Assembly: GCA_964548275.1 (NCBI GenBank)
Contig: CAZJQI010000005.1
Location: 1 to 64,000 of the forward strand
Length of the DNA: 64,000 nucleotides
From: JAUVUV01 sp964548275
Lineage (GTDB): Bacteria; Gemmatimonadota; Glassbacteria; GWA2-58-10
Direction of reading: 5' to 3'
The notes beneath the pieces were generated by a model, which had not been told where the DNA came from, did not search any database, and saw nothing but the letters and a program-made list of their open reading frames with translations. Position 1 is the first letter of the stretch. Every line of letters starts with the position of its first letter. Positions 1 to 8,192 of this stretch are shown here, piece after piece. The translations under genes and the position numbers were made by a program.

Positions 1-687
1 AAAAACTTGAAACACAATATATAGTAGTAACATCAGCTAAGGGGATACCCCTAAAATAATATTCTGGTATCCGCAAATAGGATTATCTGCTGCTGTTACC
101 AAAAGCACAAAGGAAATTTTCCTTGAAATTTCAAGCTGACTGGTCAAATTACCGACATATATTAATAGATAAGGTTAAAACGAATATCTGTATTAATAGC
201 AAAATCAAAATTAATTAACCTTCAAATGGAGAAAAAACGGCGATCTGGGCTTGATAATCCTTGAACCTACTCTTTATCCAGGGTATTATCACCTTAGCCG
301 GGCTGGTGCAGGTTCGGATCCGGACAGGGTCTTTCAATTTTCACCCTTGCCGCTTTGAGCCTGATTATATCAGGCTGGGCCGCTGTTTATCGTATTCTGG
401 ATGATTTACAGCCAATTTGCCATTTGACGCCTAACAGTGGTTAACATCCTGGCCTTACTTTTTAATGACTAAAACTTTTCCCCCCAAGAAAAACCTCTCG
501 GTCAGTTGCGGATCAGCCTTATAGAGCGTAACGGTTTGCCTTATAAAATTTTGCGGCTAAGATGAACCTTTCTTAGCGAAAACCGATAACGCCGGTATGT
601 CGATCTCGATAAACCTGAATTTTACATTTGAGATATTACCGGAACTAGAGCCCTAATATTTGAAAACATTGTCTTTCAGGAGTCCCG
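1..687. other. Upstream region without a complete gene
   Basis: No complete coding sequence with a convincing start and signal was found here. The stretch is AT-rich on the left and holds a 14-base palindrome (CTTGAAATTTCAAG, 122-135). Its right half carries a short degenerate copy of the start of the next gene (337-444, listed separately). A ribosome binding site for the gene at 688 (GGAG, about 7 bases before the ATG) lies at its end. Confidence 0.6.
337..444 (+). pseudogene. Degenerate fragment resembling the N-terminus of the gene at 688
   Basis: This frame reads IFTLAALSLIISGWAAVYRIL and then runs into a stop at 442-444. The next gene begins with the same arrangement: a hydrophobic stretch ending in SLIISGWA, then V-x-RI. 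At DNA level 19 of 20 bases agree around CTGATTATATC. There is no good start codon or ribosome binding site and the open stretch is very short. I read it as the remnant of a partial tandem duplication of the membrane-anchor segment. Chance similarity between two hydrophobic segments is less likely given the base-level match. Confidence 0.45.
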
Positions 688-1539
688 ATGGCCTCGATAT
701 TCATATTTTTTATAATTGTTATCGCCATGTCGCTGATTATATCCGGCTGGGCGATGGTGCTCCGGATCCAGCGTGAACGGAAGATATCGGAGATGAAAAT
801 CACCTACTTGCGGCTTGCGGGAGAGGAACAGAACACTTACCAGCGATACATCCAGGCTGAAAAAGCCCTTCAGGAAGCCGAGATAGAACTCCAGAAGAGC
901 AAAGAAATTATTGTTGTACTGAAAGTCAGGGTAAGGCAAAGAAGAAAGCAACTGCGCGAGTTAATCGAGCATCTGAGACGGATTAAATCCAAGATTAATT
1001 TACTTGCGGGCAGTTCCTCAAAACTGGATCTGGAGCTTGAAAACACTAAACTGACCAGCGAAATTAAAACCCTCCTGATTTTCAACAACGAGGATAAGAT
1101 CAGGAGTAACTCAGAAACAGCCAAAAAAATCGAAAAAAATGCCGATCTGCCTTTTCTCACCAAGGATTCTGCTGAATTAGGAGAGAATTGGGAAAAAACA
1201 CGCCAGCAATTGGAGCAAGTAGAAAACGAATTCCGCTCTCTGGACGCAAACGCATGGAAGAAATTTGCTGAATCCTACATCAAGAATCGCGCGGAAGAGA
1301 GCAAGCTGGACCCGGAAAGAGAACTTGTCAATATGATTCTCCTGCTTAATAATAAAAAGGGCCTTCTTTATGTCCGAAGAAAAGAAATGGCCAAGGACCC
1401 TACCACGGAATCCGCCAAGCTGGTTAAAAAATACGAGGGTGATATCAATAAACTTAAAACACAATTGGTTAATAAAAGCAAAAGTCTGGGAGTCCCCCTG
1501 AGAAGATTGAACGAACTTAAAAACCTGTTTCTTAAGTGA
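688..1539 (+). CDS. Membrane-anchored coiled-coil protein, unrecognised
   Basis: I do not recognise this family. The protein has 283 residues. Residues 3-23 form one strongly hydrophobic helix (IFFIIVIAMSLIISGWAMV), followed at once by a basic segment (RIQRERK), so it is probably a single-pass anchor with most of the protein on the cytoplasmic side. Residues about 28-110 are rich in Glu, Lys, Gln and Leu with heptad-like spacing, consistent with a long coiled coil. A second helical, charged stretch covers about 160-280. There are no Cys pairs or catalytic motifs. GGAG precedes the ATG by about 7 bases. A degenerate copy of its N-terminus lies just upstream. The next gene starts 41 bases downstream on the same strand, so the two may be co-transcribed. 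Function unknown. Confidence 0.7.
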   Translation: MASIFIFFIIVIAMSLIISGWAMVLRIQRERKISEMKITYLRLAGEEQNTYQRYIQAEKALQEAEIELQKSKEIIVVLKVRVRQRRKQLRELIEHLRRIKSKINLLAGSSSKLDLELENTKLTSEIKTLLIFNNEDKIRSNSETAKKIEKNADLPFLTKDSAELGENWEKTRQQLEQVENEFRSLDANAWKKFAESYIKNRAEESKLDPERELVNMILLLNNKKGLLYVRRKEMAKDPTTESAKLVKKYEGDINKLKTQLVNKSKSLGVPLRRLNELKNLFLK

Positions 1540-1580
1540 TCATATTTCCTAACCCATTTTAATTTTGAGCAGTTACTGCA

Positions 1581-2357
1581 TTGAAGTTTATCCTTCAACA
1601 TATGCCGGCAGCCGTATTTGTCCTTTCTGCTTTTTTCTACAGCAGTTCCGCCGCCCAGGAGGACACGGCTGGGAATACCGACACCCGCGCCGTTGAGGCG
1701 AAGTCCACTGTTTCGCTCACTATCCCGGTCGAGTTCGCGGACACGATTCCAGGTGATTTTTTCCAGATTGTGGATAGACTCGGACTCAACAGTTATACTA
1801 TTCGGCTGATCACCCGTTTCGAGACAATATCCGAGGAGCTGATCCTCGAATCCCTGGCGCAGGCCAACAAGCAGGTAGATTACCAGCGGGCCAACGCCTT
1901 TGCCGTGGCCTATGCAATCAACCTGTTCTGCCAGATGGACAGCCTGTGGGCCGACTTTTTCTCTGATATCGAGATGCAGTACCGGGAGCCCAACATTCTG
2001 CGCATCAATTTTCGCGATGATCAGAAATGGAAGAGTTACGCGTTGAACGAATTGTTCTACTCGGAATTTTTTCAGGAACTACTGCTCATAATGGGAAACA
2101 TCGGGATCGCTGATTCCAGAGATGGCAAGCAGTGGCTGGCCGGCTGGCCAGACGAACTTCGCTGGAAATACCATGAATACAGGTTCGAATACATGCCGGA
2201 AGACATTGAAATCAGGGTGATAGACTTGCAAAAGGCTGCCGGCGGCACATCCGATGATGAAGAATCCTCCACAGTGCGACTTCTACCCTCCAAACCGGTA
2301 TTATCTGTGGAACCCGGCGACTCGGTCGAACCGCCACTGAGAGTTCCACGTCCCTGA
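1581..2357 (+). CDS. Secreted protein of unknown function
   Basis: Unrecognised protein of 258 residues from a TTG start; an ATG at 1602 would give a version seven residues shorter. The TTG start gives a basic n-region (MKF), a hydrophobic core (AAVFVLSAFFY) and an Ala-rich cleavage-like site (SSAAQ), so I prefer it even though neither start has a clear ribosome binding site. The mature part is acidic and aromatic-rich (many Trp, Tyr and Phe between residues 110 and 210) and ends in a Pro-rich tail (EPPLRVPRP). No enzyme motif is visible. It is probably an envelope protein, in the same direction as the membrane-anchored protein before it. Confidence 0.6.
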   Translation: MKFILQHMPAAVFVLSAFFYSSSAAQEDTAGNTDTRAVEAKSTVSLTIPVEFADTIPGDFFQIVDRLGLNSYTIRLITRFETISEELILESLAQANKQVDYQRANAFAVAYAINLFCQMDSLWADFFSDIEMQYREPNILRINFRDDQKWKSYALNELFYSEFFQELLLIMGNIGIADSRDGKQWLAGWPDELRWKYHEYRFEYMPEDIEIRVIDLQKAAGGTSDDEESSTVRLLPSKPVLSVEPGDSVEPPLRVPRP

Positions 2358-2466
2358 CCGGCTGCGTGCGGTGAGGATTGACTTTATCCAGGCCGGTTGC
2401 TATTTTAATTTCCACAATATCCAGCAGCATTCTGCCATAGGCTAACTCTTTTAAGTGCTCAAAATT

Positions 2467-3276
2467 ATGAAACTAGCTACCCTGGGTCCTCCCGGAACTT
2501 TCAGTCATGAAGCTGCTCTCCGGCTGGATCCCAAGGCGGAAATTGTTTTCCAGAGCACCATTCGGGATGTTTTCGACTTTACCGCCGGTGATTTTGGAGA
2601 CTCCGGGCTGGTTCCCCTTGAGAATTCCGTTTCCGGTTCTGTGGGTGAAACTCTGGATGCGCTCACCGACTCCGAACTTCAAATCGAAAAAGAACTGATC
2701 CACCCGGTACTCCAGAACCTGGCCGGCCTCCCAGGCTCCCAAAAGATTATTACCATCCTGGCTCATCCCCAGTCTTACGCCCAGTGCGAGAAATTCATTC
2801 GTGGCAATTATCCGGATGCGGAAATCATTCAGACCAGCAGCAACGGAAAAAGCGCAGAGATACTTCAGGAATCCAAGCGAAAGGACTGGGCAGCAATCGT
2901 GCCTGAACTTGCTGTGAAACTTTACAAGCTGAAAATGATTCACCAGGAAATTCAGGATAACCGCTACAATGTTACCCGTTTCGTGCAAATATCCCGCAAG
3001 CCTACTTCCCCTACCGGCTATGACCGTACCAGCCTGGCTGTTTACCCCCAGATTGACTATCCGGGTCTGCTTCACGAAACGCTCGGGCATTTCTCTTCGC
3101 GCGGGGTGAATCTCAGCAAAATCGAATCCCGTCCATCCAAGGGCCGTCTCGGGGATTATATCTTTTTTATCGACATGCAGGGGCACCAGCGTGACGAACG
3201 GGTAGCAAAAGCCCTGGAAGTCCTGAAAAATATGGCGTTTGTCAAAGTGCTCGGCTCTTACCCCCGCCAATACTGA
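2467..3276 (+). CDS. pheA: Prephenate dehydratase
   Basis: Converts prephenate to phenylpyruvate in phenylalanine synthesis (cytoplasm). The N-terminal two-lobed dehydratase domain starts with LGPPGTFS and carries the NSVSGSV segment near residue 58 and the catalytic-loop pattern NVTRFV near residue 176. The last 80 residues form an ACT regulatory domain with the Phe-binding ESRPSKG motif, so feedback inhibition by phenylalanine is expected. The length of 269 residues fits the monofunctional family; there is no chorismate mutase domain. A GTG at 2455 would add four residues. I chose the ATG because family members begin with M-K-x-A/I-x-LGP. No other aromatic amino acid genes lie nearby. Confidence 0.93.
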   Translation: MKLATLGPPGTFSHEAALRLDPKAEIVFQSTIRDVFDFTAGDFGDSGLVPLENSVSGSVGETLDALTDSELQIEKELIHPVLQNLAGLPGSQKIITILAHPQSYAQCEKFIRGNYPDAEIIQTSSNGKSAEILQESKRKDWAAIVPELAVKLYKLKMIHQEIQDNRYNVTRFVQISRKPTSPTGYDRTSLAVYPQIDYPGLLHETLGHFSSRGVNLSKIESRPSKGRLGDYIFFIDMQGHQRDERVAKALEVLKNMAFVKVLGSYPRQY

Positions 3277-3520
3277 ACTCTTTTTCCCGCCTGGTACGTT
3301 CTTTTAAAATTTTATCACCAGCTCGAAATCCATCAAACCGCATTCTTTAAACCTGTTTAACGAATTGGAATTGACAGTCGGATAGCTGCATTTTAGATTA
3401 GATTCCCTGTTGATCACCCTGGCGGTTTTACCGCTTCAGATTAAACCATCGCTGCCCCGGTATGTGAAATGCACCAGGCGCGGTTAATTCTCTAATAATC
3501 CTTTTATATTCTGAGTCGAT

Positions 3521-4513
3521 ATGGCAGATAAAGTTTGTACAGTCGGTATCGATCTTGGCGGAACGAACATAGTTTTCGGACTGGTTACACCCAGGGGTGA
3601 GTTGCTCCATCATTTCAGCCATCCCACGGAAGGGAAAAAAGGCACGGACCGGGTGATGGAAAACATTCTCTCTGGTATTTCTCAGAGCATTGAAGCTGCC
3701 GGGGAATACCGGGTTAACGGGATCGGGCTTGGCTCTCCGGGTGTGGTAGACACAGAGCGCGGCCTGGTTATCCAGTGCGCGCCGAATATCCCGAACTGGT
3801 CCGGCCAACAGATCAGGCAGCCAATAATCAACCGTTTCGGGCTTCCGACTTTCGTGGACAACGATGCGAAGATGGCGGCAATCGGTGAGGCGACATTCGG
3901 CGCCGGAGCGGGTAAAAAATATGTCCTGGTGGTTACTCTCGGCACCGGTATCGGGGGTGGGGTGGTGATCAACGGCAAGATTCACCGCGGAGCCTATTAC
4001 TGCGCCGGGGAAATCGGCCATGCCGTGGTACAGATCGGCGGGCGGCGCTGCGCTTGCGGCGTGGAGGGCCACCTCGAGGCCTACGCTTCGGCAAAGGGCC
4101 TGGTCGGCCAGGTGCGTGAGGCGTTACAGGAAGGCAAAACCTCGGTTGTCAACGAATGGGCCGGCCCGGAACTGGCTGGTCTCACCGCCAAAATGGTGCT
4201 GGATGCCGCCAAGCAGGGCGACAGGGTCTGCCTGGATGTTGTCAGCCTCTCATCGCATTACCTGGGCATGGCGCTGGCCCATTTTGCAATGGTATTCGAC
4301 CCGGAAATGATGATTATCAGCGGGGGGATCGCTCTGGCAGGCAAGATCGTTTTCGATCCGGTGCAGGAAGCGTACGACCGGTACATTTATTACACGGATG
4401 TGCGCAAAGCCCCGATAGTACCGGCCAAGCTCGGCTTTGAGGCAGGCATGGTCGGGGCGGCTGCAATGGCCATGATTGAACTCAACTTGAACGAAATCCA
4501 AAATCTACCATAA
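3521..4513 (+). CDS. ROK-family sugar kinase (glucokinase-like)
   Basis: ATP-dependent kinase of the ROK family, most likely phosphorylating glucose or a related hexose in the cytoplasm. The N-terminal phosphate loop is GIDLGGTN (residues 9-16). The catalytic Asp lies in the VDNDAK segment (Asp115). A second Gly-rich segment, GTGIGGG, starts at 141. The zinc site normally reads His plus three Cys. Here His167, Cys177 and Cys179 are present but the last ligand position is His184 (CGVEGHLE) rather than Cys. ROK proteins with an N-terminal helix-turn-helix are repressors; this one lacks that domain and is a kinase by architecture. The HAD phosphatase gene follows after 15 bases, so a sugar-phosphate operon is likely. 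Substrate not determined. Confidence 0.88.
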   Translation: MADKVCTVGIDLGGTNIVFGLVTPRGELLHHFSHPTEGKKGTDRVMENILSGISQSIEAAGEYRVNGIGLGSPGVVDTERGLVIQCAPNIPNWSGQQIRQPIINRFGLPTFVDNDAKMAAIGEATFGAGAGKKYVLVVTLGTGIGGGVVINGKIHRGAYYCAGEIGHAVVQIGGRRCACGVEGHLEAYASAKGLVGQVREALQEGKTSVVNEWAGPELAGLTAKMVLDAAKQGDRVCLDVVSLSSHYLGMALAHFAMVFDPEMMIISGGIALAGKIVFDPVQEAYDRYIYYTDVRKAPIVPAKLGFEAGMVGAAAMAMIELNLNEIQNLP

Positions 4514-4528
4514 AGAGACAGATCCTTT

Positions 4529-5314
4529 ATGCCCCATGTATTGGCCCTCGATTTCGATGGTGTGATCAGCGACAGCCTGCTCGAAGCATATCTTCTGACC
4601 TGGCGGATTGCCGGGAAACTGGACCCCGAACTCGCAGTAGCCGGAGGCCGTATCCCGGACCTGGACAATATTCACTCCTTCCGCGATAAACACAGAGAAC
4701 ACTGGGAGTCTTTTTCACCTCTGGTTCCTTTCGGCAACCGCGCCGAGGACTACCTGGTGATTCACCGCGCCGTGCATCAGGGAATGATCATCGCCACCCA
4801 GGAGGAGTTCGACAGCTTCCGTAACACCTTTGAGCCCCGTCAACTGGATGAGTTCCACGAGGAGTTTTACCGGGAAAGATACCACCTGGCCGAGCACCAC
4901 CGGGAGGGCTGGGTCGCACTGAACAAGCCCTACCCCGGGGTGAGGGAGGCGGTAGAGGCTCTCTCCTCGCGCTTCGAGCTTGCCGTGGCCACATCCAAAG
5001 ACTCACAGACCGTGCACGCTCTTCTGGACAGCTACGGGCTTAGCTCGCTTTTCGGCCAGGGCCATGTGCTGGACAAATCGATGGGCGGCTCCAAGCGGGC
5101 CCACCTGGCCACTCTCCGTGATATATTCAACTGTACGTACGGGGAGATGACTTTTATCGACGACAAGGTGGCCCACCTGATTGATTGTTCGGACCTTGGG
5201 GTACGTCTGTTCATGGCAAGCTGGGGCTACAACAGCTCCCAGGAGGCAGAGCTCGCCGCAAGCCGCAATATAGCCGTTCTCCGGATCGAAGATCTGCAAT
5301 CTCTTTCACCCTGA
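4529..5314 (+). CDS. HAD-superfamily phosphatase
   Basis: Hydrolase of the HAD fold, probably a small-molecule phosphatase. Motif I is DFDGV (nucleophile Asp8, acid/base Asp10). Motif II is the T/S-containing ATSKDS near residue 155. The Lys of motif III lies in the SKRAHL segment near 190, and motif IV is FIDDK near 210. The large helical cap between motifs I and II resembles the phosphoglycolate phosphatase type. It follows the ROK kinase by 15 bases and is probably co-transcribed with it. The substrate cannot be told from sequence alone. Confidence 0.82.
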   Translation: MPHVLALDFDGVISDSLLEAYLLTWRIAGKLDPELAVAGGRIPDLDNIHSFRDKHREHWESFSPLVPFGNRAEDYLVIHRAVHQGMIIATQEEFDSFRNTFEPRQLDEFHEEFYRERYHLAEHHREGWVALNKPYPGVREAVEALSSRFELAVATSKDSQTVHALLDSYGLSSLFGQGHVLDKSMGGSKRAHLATLRDIFNCTYGEMTFIDDKVAHLIDCSDLGVRLFMASWGYNSSQEAELAASRNIAVLRIEDLQSLSP

Positions 5315-6006
5315 TAACCAATCACTATGCTCAGAACGCGAGCTTTTACGGCAGAAACACTCAGTTTTTTCTTCCTTCTTCTGTTATTGATCCTGAGGTA
5401 GAGTACAATGTTATTTTCATGCATTTAGCCATCTGTCCGACCAGAAAACTCTCGCTCATGGTTTATTTATATCTAACTTCAAAAGTGTTCGGTGAATAAT
5501 CAGCAATACTTAGTTTACAGGTTTTAAATACTCGACTTGCAGTGATAACATATTTTCCCTGATTGCGAAATGCAATATCAGTCGCCAGGCAAATACTACG
5601 GAATCAACAGGGATTTTTGCAGATACCCGGCTTGTGAGATTTCTCGGAATTGCAGATTTATTTACACACCCCGTCCGCTTCGCGGCCACCCCTCTTTCTA
5701 GAGGGGAATTTTTTACGTCTAAGTTTTGCCTTATAAGTCCCCTCTATTAAGAGGGGATACAGGGGTGTGTCTTGCTTGAATGAAAGATATTTCAATATCT
5801 CGAAGTCTTAACATGGATCAAAGAGGGCAATCAAGTGGAAACCTGTAGGGTCACGTCGCGCCATGACCTTAAAAAAGCCTGTAATTATGAATTGCCCAAC
5901 TACCTTAAATTTCCCCATGCACTATTGATCTAACTTAAACTTTAATAATTTAGAATTAAGATTTCTGCTCCCCCGAATGTTTTTCCCGCATTTTTTTATC
6001 CCCCTC
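5315..6006. other. Long intergenic region before the efflux operon
   Basis: About 690 bases without a supportable gene; the open frames here are short and lack ribosome binding sites. The region is AT-rich except for a palindromic repeat element at 5664-5770. The promoter of the tetR-efflux operon begins at its right edge. Confidence 0.6.
5664..5770. repeat. Palindromic repeat element with 9-bp outer inverted repeat
   Basis: The outer ends are ACACACCCC (5664-5672) and GGGGTGTGT (5762-5770), perfectly complementary. Inside are two smaller palindromes of one pattern: CCCCTCTTTCTAGAGGGGAA at about 5690 and TCCCCTCTATTAAGAGGGGA at about 5738. The whole 107-base unit could fold as a long hairpin or a two-arm structure. 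The CCCCTxxxxxAGGGG-AATT pattern recurs in the tandem repeat at 20029-20134, so both probably belong to one dispersed non-coding repeat family. No transposase is nearby. Confidence 0.7.
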
Positions 6007-6035
6007 TTGACAGTTTGTGTGCAACTTATTATAAT
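6007..6035 (+). promoter_or_regulatory. Consensus sigma-70 promoter of the tetR-efflux operon
   Basis: TTGACA (6007-6012), a 17-base spacer and TATAAT (6030-6035) match the consensus exactly. Transcription should start near 6042, so the TetR protein must start downstream, at 6072, and not at the in-frame ATG at 6015, which lies inside the promoter. Confidence 0.85.
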
Positions 6036-6051
6036 GTGACTGACAAGTCGC
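6036..6051. promoter_or_regulatory. Possible TetR-family operator
   Basis: GTGACT-GACA-AGTCGC is an imperfect inverted repeat (5 of 6 arm bases pair) overlapping the expected transcription start. An autorepressing TetR-type regulator would be expected to bind here, but the arms are short and this is only a candidate site. Confidence 0.35.
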
Positions 6052-6071
6052 TTAAAAAAGGAGGTTTTAGC

Positions 6072-6752
6072 ATGCCTACTGAGACTTTTTTAAAATTAAA
6101 TCCGGAAAAACGTGAAAGAATCGTTGCATGTGCGATCAAGAATTTCGCGGAAAAAGGTTTTACCGGTACGAGTATGGATTCGGTGGCAAAATGTTCAGGA
6201 ATTGCCAAAGGAGCTCTATACCGCTATTTTACAGGGAAAAAAGATCTATACATAGAAGTTATCGATCATCTTGTCAATGAAGTGGACCAGTATGCGCAGG
6301 AATTCCTGGCCAGCCGGAAAGGGCAAAATGTATTCGAAACTATACGCGACTGGCTGGTCGCAATTTATGCTTTTCAAGAAAAGTTTTCAACCCGCCAAAA
6401 GATCCTGGGCAACATACTCTACCAGGAAAACCTCGATTTCAAGGGCGAGGTGCTGGCCAAGTTCGGCAAGCTCTCAACTTATTACACGCGGCTGCTGCTT
6501 CAGCACGGCATAGCCCATGGCGAGGTGCATGAGGAAATCGACATGGAAGCCGCCGGGTTTATTATCGAGAGCGTGATCGACCGTTTCCACGACGGTGCCA
6601 GCATGCCTTTCCTGGATCACGGTTTCGGCCTTTACCAGCAGCCTCAGGAAGTTATCAACCGGAAAGCGGATCTGGTCATCGAGGCATTCCGCCGGGCGTT
6701 CGGCACCCCCTTTGCCGAAGGCAATACCTTTCACGCGGCAAGTAGCGAATAA
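6072..6752 (+). CDS. TetR-family transcriptional regulator
   Basis: The N-terminal helix-turn-helix domain shows the family pattern: KRERIVACAIKNFAEKGF, then TSMDSVAKCSGIAKGALYRYF (residues about 12-54). The C-terminal ligand-binding region is helical and specific to its effector. I start it at 6072, where a strong AAAGGAGG sits 8 bases upstream; the longer reading from 6015 overlaps the consensus promoter. That gives 226 residues, normal for the family. It is the first gene of an operon with TolC, adaptor and RND pump genes, so it most likely represses its own operon and responds to a pump substrate. The ligand is unknown. Confidence 0.9.
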   Translation: MPTETFLKLNPEKRERIVACAIKNFAEKGFTGTSMDSVAKCSGIAKGALYRYFTGKKDLYIEVIDHLVNEVDQYAQEFLASRKGQNVFETIRDWLVAIYAFQEKFSTRQKILGNILYQENLDFKGEVLAKFGKLSTYYTRLLLQHGIAHGEVHEEIDMEAAGFIIESVIDRFHDGASMPFLDHGFGLYQQPQEVINRKADLVIEAFRRAFGTPFAEGNTFHAASSE

Positions 6753-6798
6753 AATGATTAACTATCCGCACATTAAGACATATAGGAGCAAATAGGTC

Positions 6799-8169
6799 AT
6801 GCTAAAAAGCCTTTATTTACACTTGACCAGCCTGGCATTTGTTTTTGCACTGCTTTTTTCACGTTCAGCCCCGGGGATGACTCTCGCCGAGGCGGTCTCC
6901 TTTGCCATGAAACATAACCGGGATATCCTTTCGGGACAGGAGGAGATTCACGAAAGGCGTGGACTGGTGCTCGAGTCCAGGGCCGACGCCTTCCCGCAGT
7001 TCAATCTGGCCATGAGCACTTTCAGGCTGAGAGACCCCGGGTTTCTCAACAGCACTTTCGGCCAGGAACTGCTCAAAGGTGGCGGCGCAGGCATGGATGA
7101 GATGCCGATCCCGATCGAGGCAATCATGCCCAAACCCCAGTCATTTTATGAAATGACAATGAATGTCAGCCAACCTCTGTTTACCTGGGGCAAGGTCTCA
7201 AATGCCTGTAAACTGGCAAATCTGGGGATCAAGGATTCCAATTTGAACCTTGAAAAAACCCGCCAGAACGTGGCTTACGAGGTCACCAGCGCTTACTATG
7301 ACGTGTTGATGGCCGAAGAGACAATCGCGATGTATGAAAAAACGATCGAAACCCAGAAGCGGTATCTCAAGCAGATCAGGGATTTTTTTGAGGTAGGCGA
7401 CGGTACCCGGCTGGATATCCTTCGCGCCGAAAGCCAGCTTGCTGTCACCGAACCAGACCTTTTCCAGGCAAAGCACGCCCTGGCTCAGGCGAAAAAGAAT
7501 CTCAATTTCCTTCTGGGCTGCGGCCTGGATCAACCGATCTCCACCTCGCCGGTTGAAATGGTCGAGGAGTTCAGCGCTCCCAGTCTGGACAGCGTGGTCA
7601 GCGTGGCAGTGCCCAACCGCCCCGACCTCAGACAGCTCAAAGTCCAGGTGGATATGTACGATAAATCAATCAACGTCTTCAAGGCGGATTTCAGGCCGCG
7701 GGCCGACCTGGTAGGCCACTACGGTTTTTCCACGATCAACACCGACGACCTTCTCGACAGAAATTTCGAATCCTGGCGCGTGTCCATTGAAATCAGCATA
7801 CCCGTTTTCGATGGGTTCAGGAACCGCGGCGTGGTAATGCAGTACAAGTCACTGAAAAACCGAAAGGAGATCGAAAGAGAAAAACTGGCCGAGCAGATCC
7901 GGCTGCAGGCACGCCAGGCAATTGACGCCTGCAATTCAGTGGCGCAAGTTTACCGGGGACGGCGTCTTTCGCTTGCCAGTTCCGAGGAGGAGGAACGGGT
8001 GACCTCTGACCAGTTCGAACAGGGACTGGTAACCCTTTACGAACTTCTGGATTCCAATCGCCGCACGCTTGTGGTGAGAAACCAGGCAATCCAGGCCCGG
8101 TATAACCTGTTACGTGAGATAGCAAACCTCAAGCGAGTGACTGGTATCCCGGTTGAGGAATGGTATTAA
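6799..8169 (+). CDS. TolC-family outer membrane efflux protein
   Basis: Outer membrane channel of a tripartite efflux pump. An N-terminal signal peptide (hydrophobic core LTSLAFVFALLF) is followed by MTLAEAVSFAMKHN, the usual start of the first outer membrane efflux repeat. The second repeat begins near residue 260 (SVVSVAVPNRPDLRQLKVQV). Both contain the long helical segments typical of the periplasmic barrel, such as YDVLMAEETIAMYEKTIE. The length of 456 residues is normal. The stop lies just before the start of the adaptor gene, so the two are co-transcribed. Confidence 0.92.
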   Translation: MLKSLYLHLTSLAFVFALLFSRSAPGMTLAEAVSFAMKHNRDILSGQEEIHERRGLVLESRADAFPQFNLAMSTFRLRDPGFLNSTFGQELLKGGGAGMDEMPIPIEAIMPKPQSFYEMTMNVSQPLFTWGKVSNACKLANLGIKDSNLNLEKTRQNVAYEVTSAYYDVLMAEETIAMYEKTIETQKRYLKQIRDFFEVGDGTRLDILRAESQLAVTEPDLFQAKHALAQAKKNLNFLLGCGLDQPISTSPVEMVEEFSAPSLDSVVSVAVPNRPDLRQLKVQVDMYDKSINVFKADFRPRADLVGHYGFSTINTDDLLDRNFESWRVSIEISIPVFDGFRNRGVVMQYKSLKNRKEIEREKLAEQIRLQARQAIDACNSVAQVYRGRRLSLASSEEEERVTSDQFEQGLVTLYELLDSNRRTLVVRNQAIQARYNLLREIANLKRVTGIPVEEWY

Positions 8170-8192
8170 TGAAGAATGGATGGAGAAACCAA

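Noticed and set aside
6015..6071. N-terminal extension of the TetR protein from the ATG at 6015
   Set aside because: It lies inside the consensus promoter, while the ATG at 6072 has a strong ribosome binding site.
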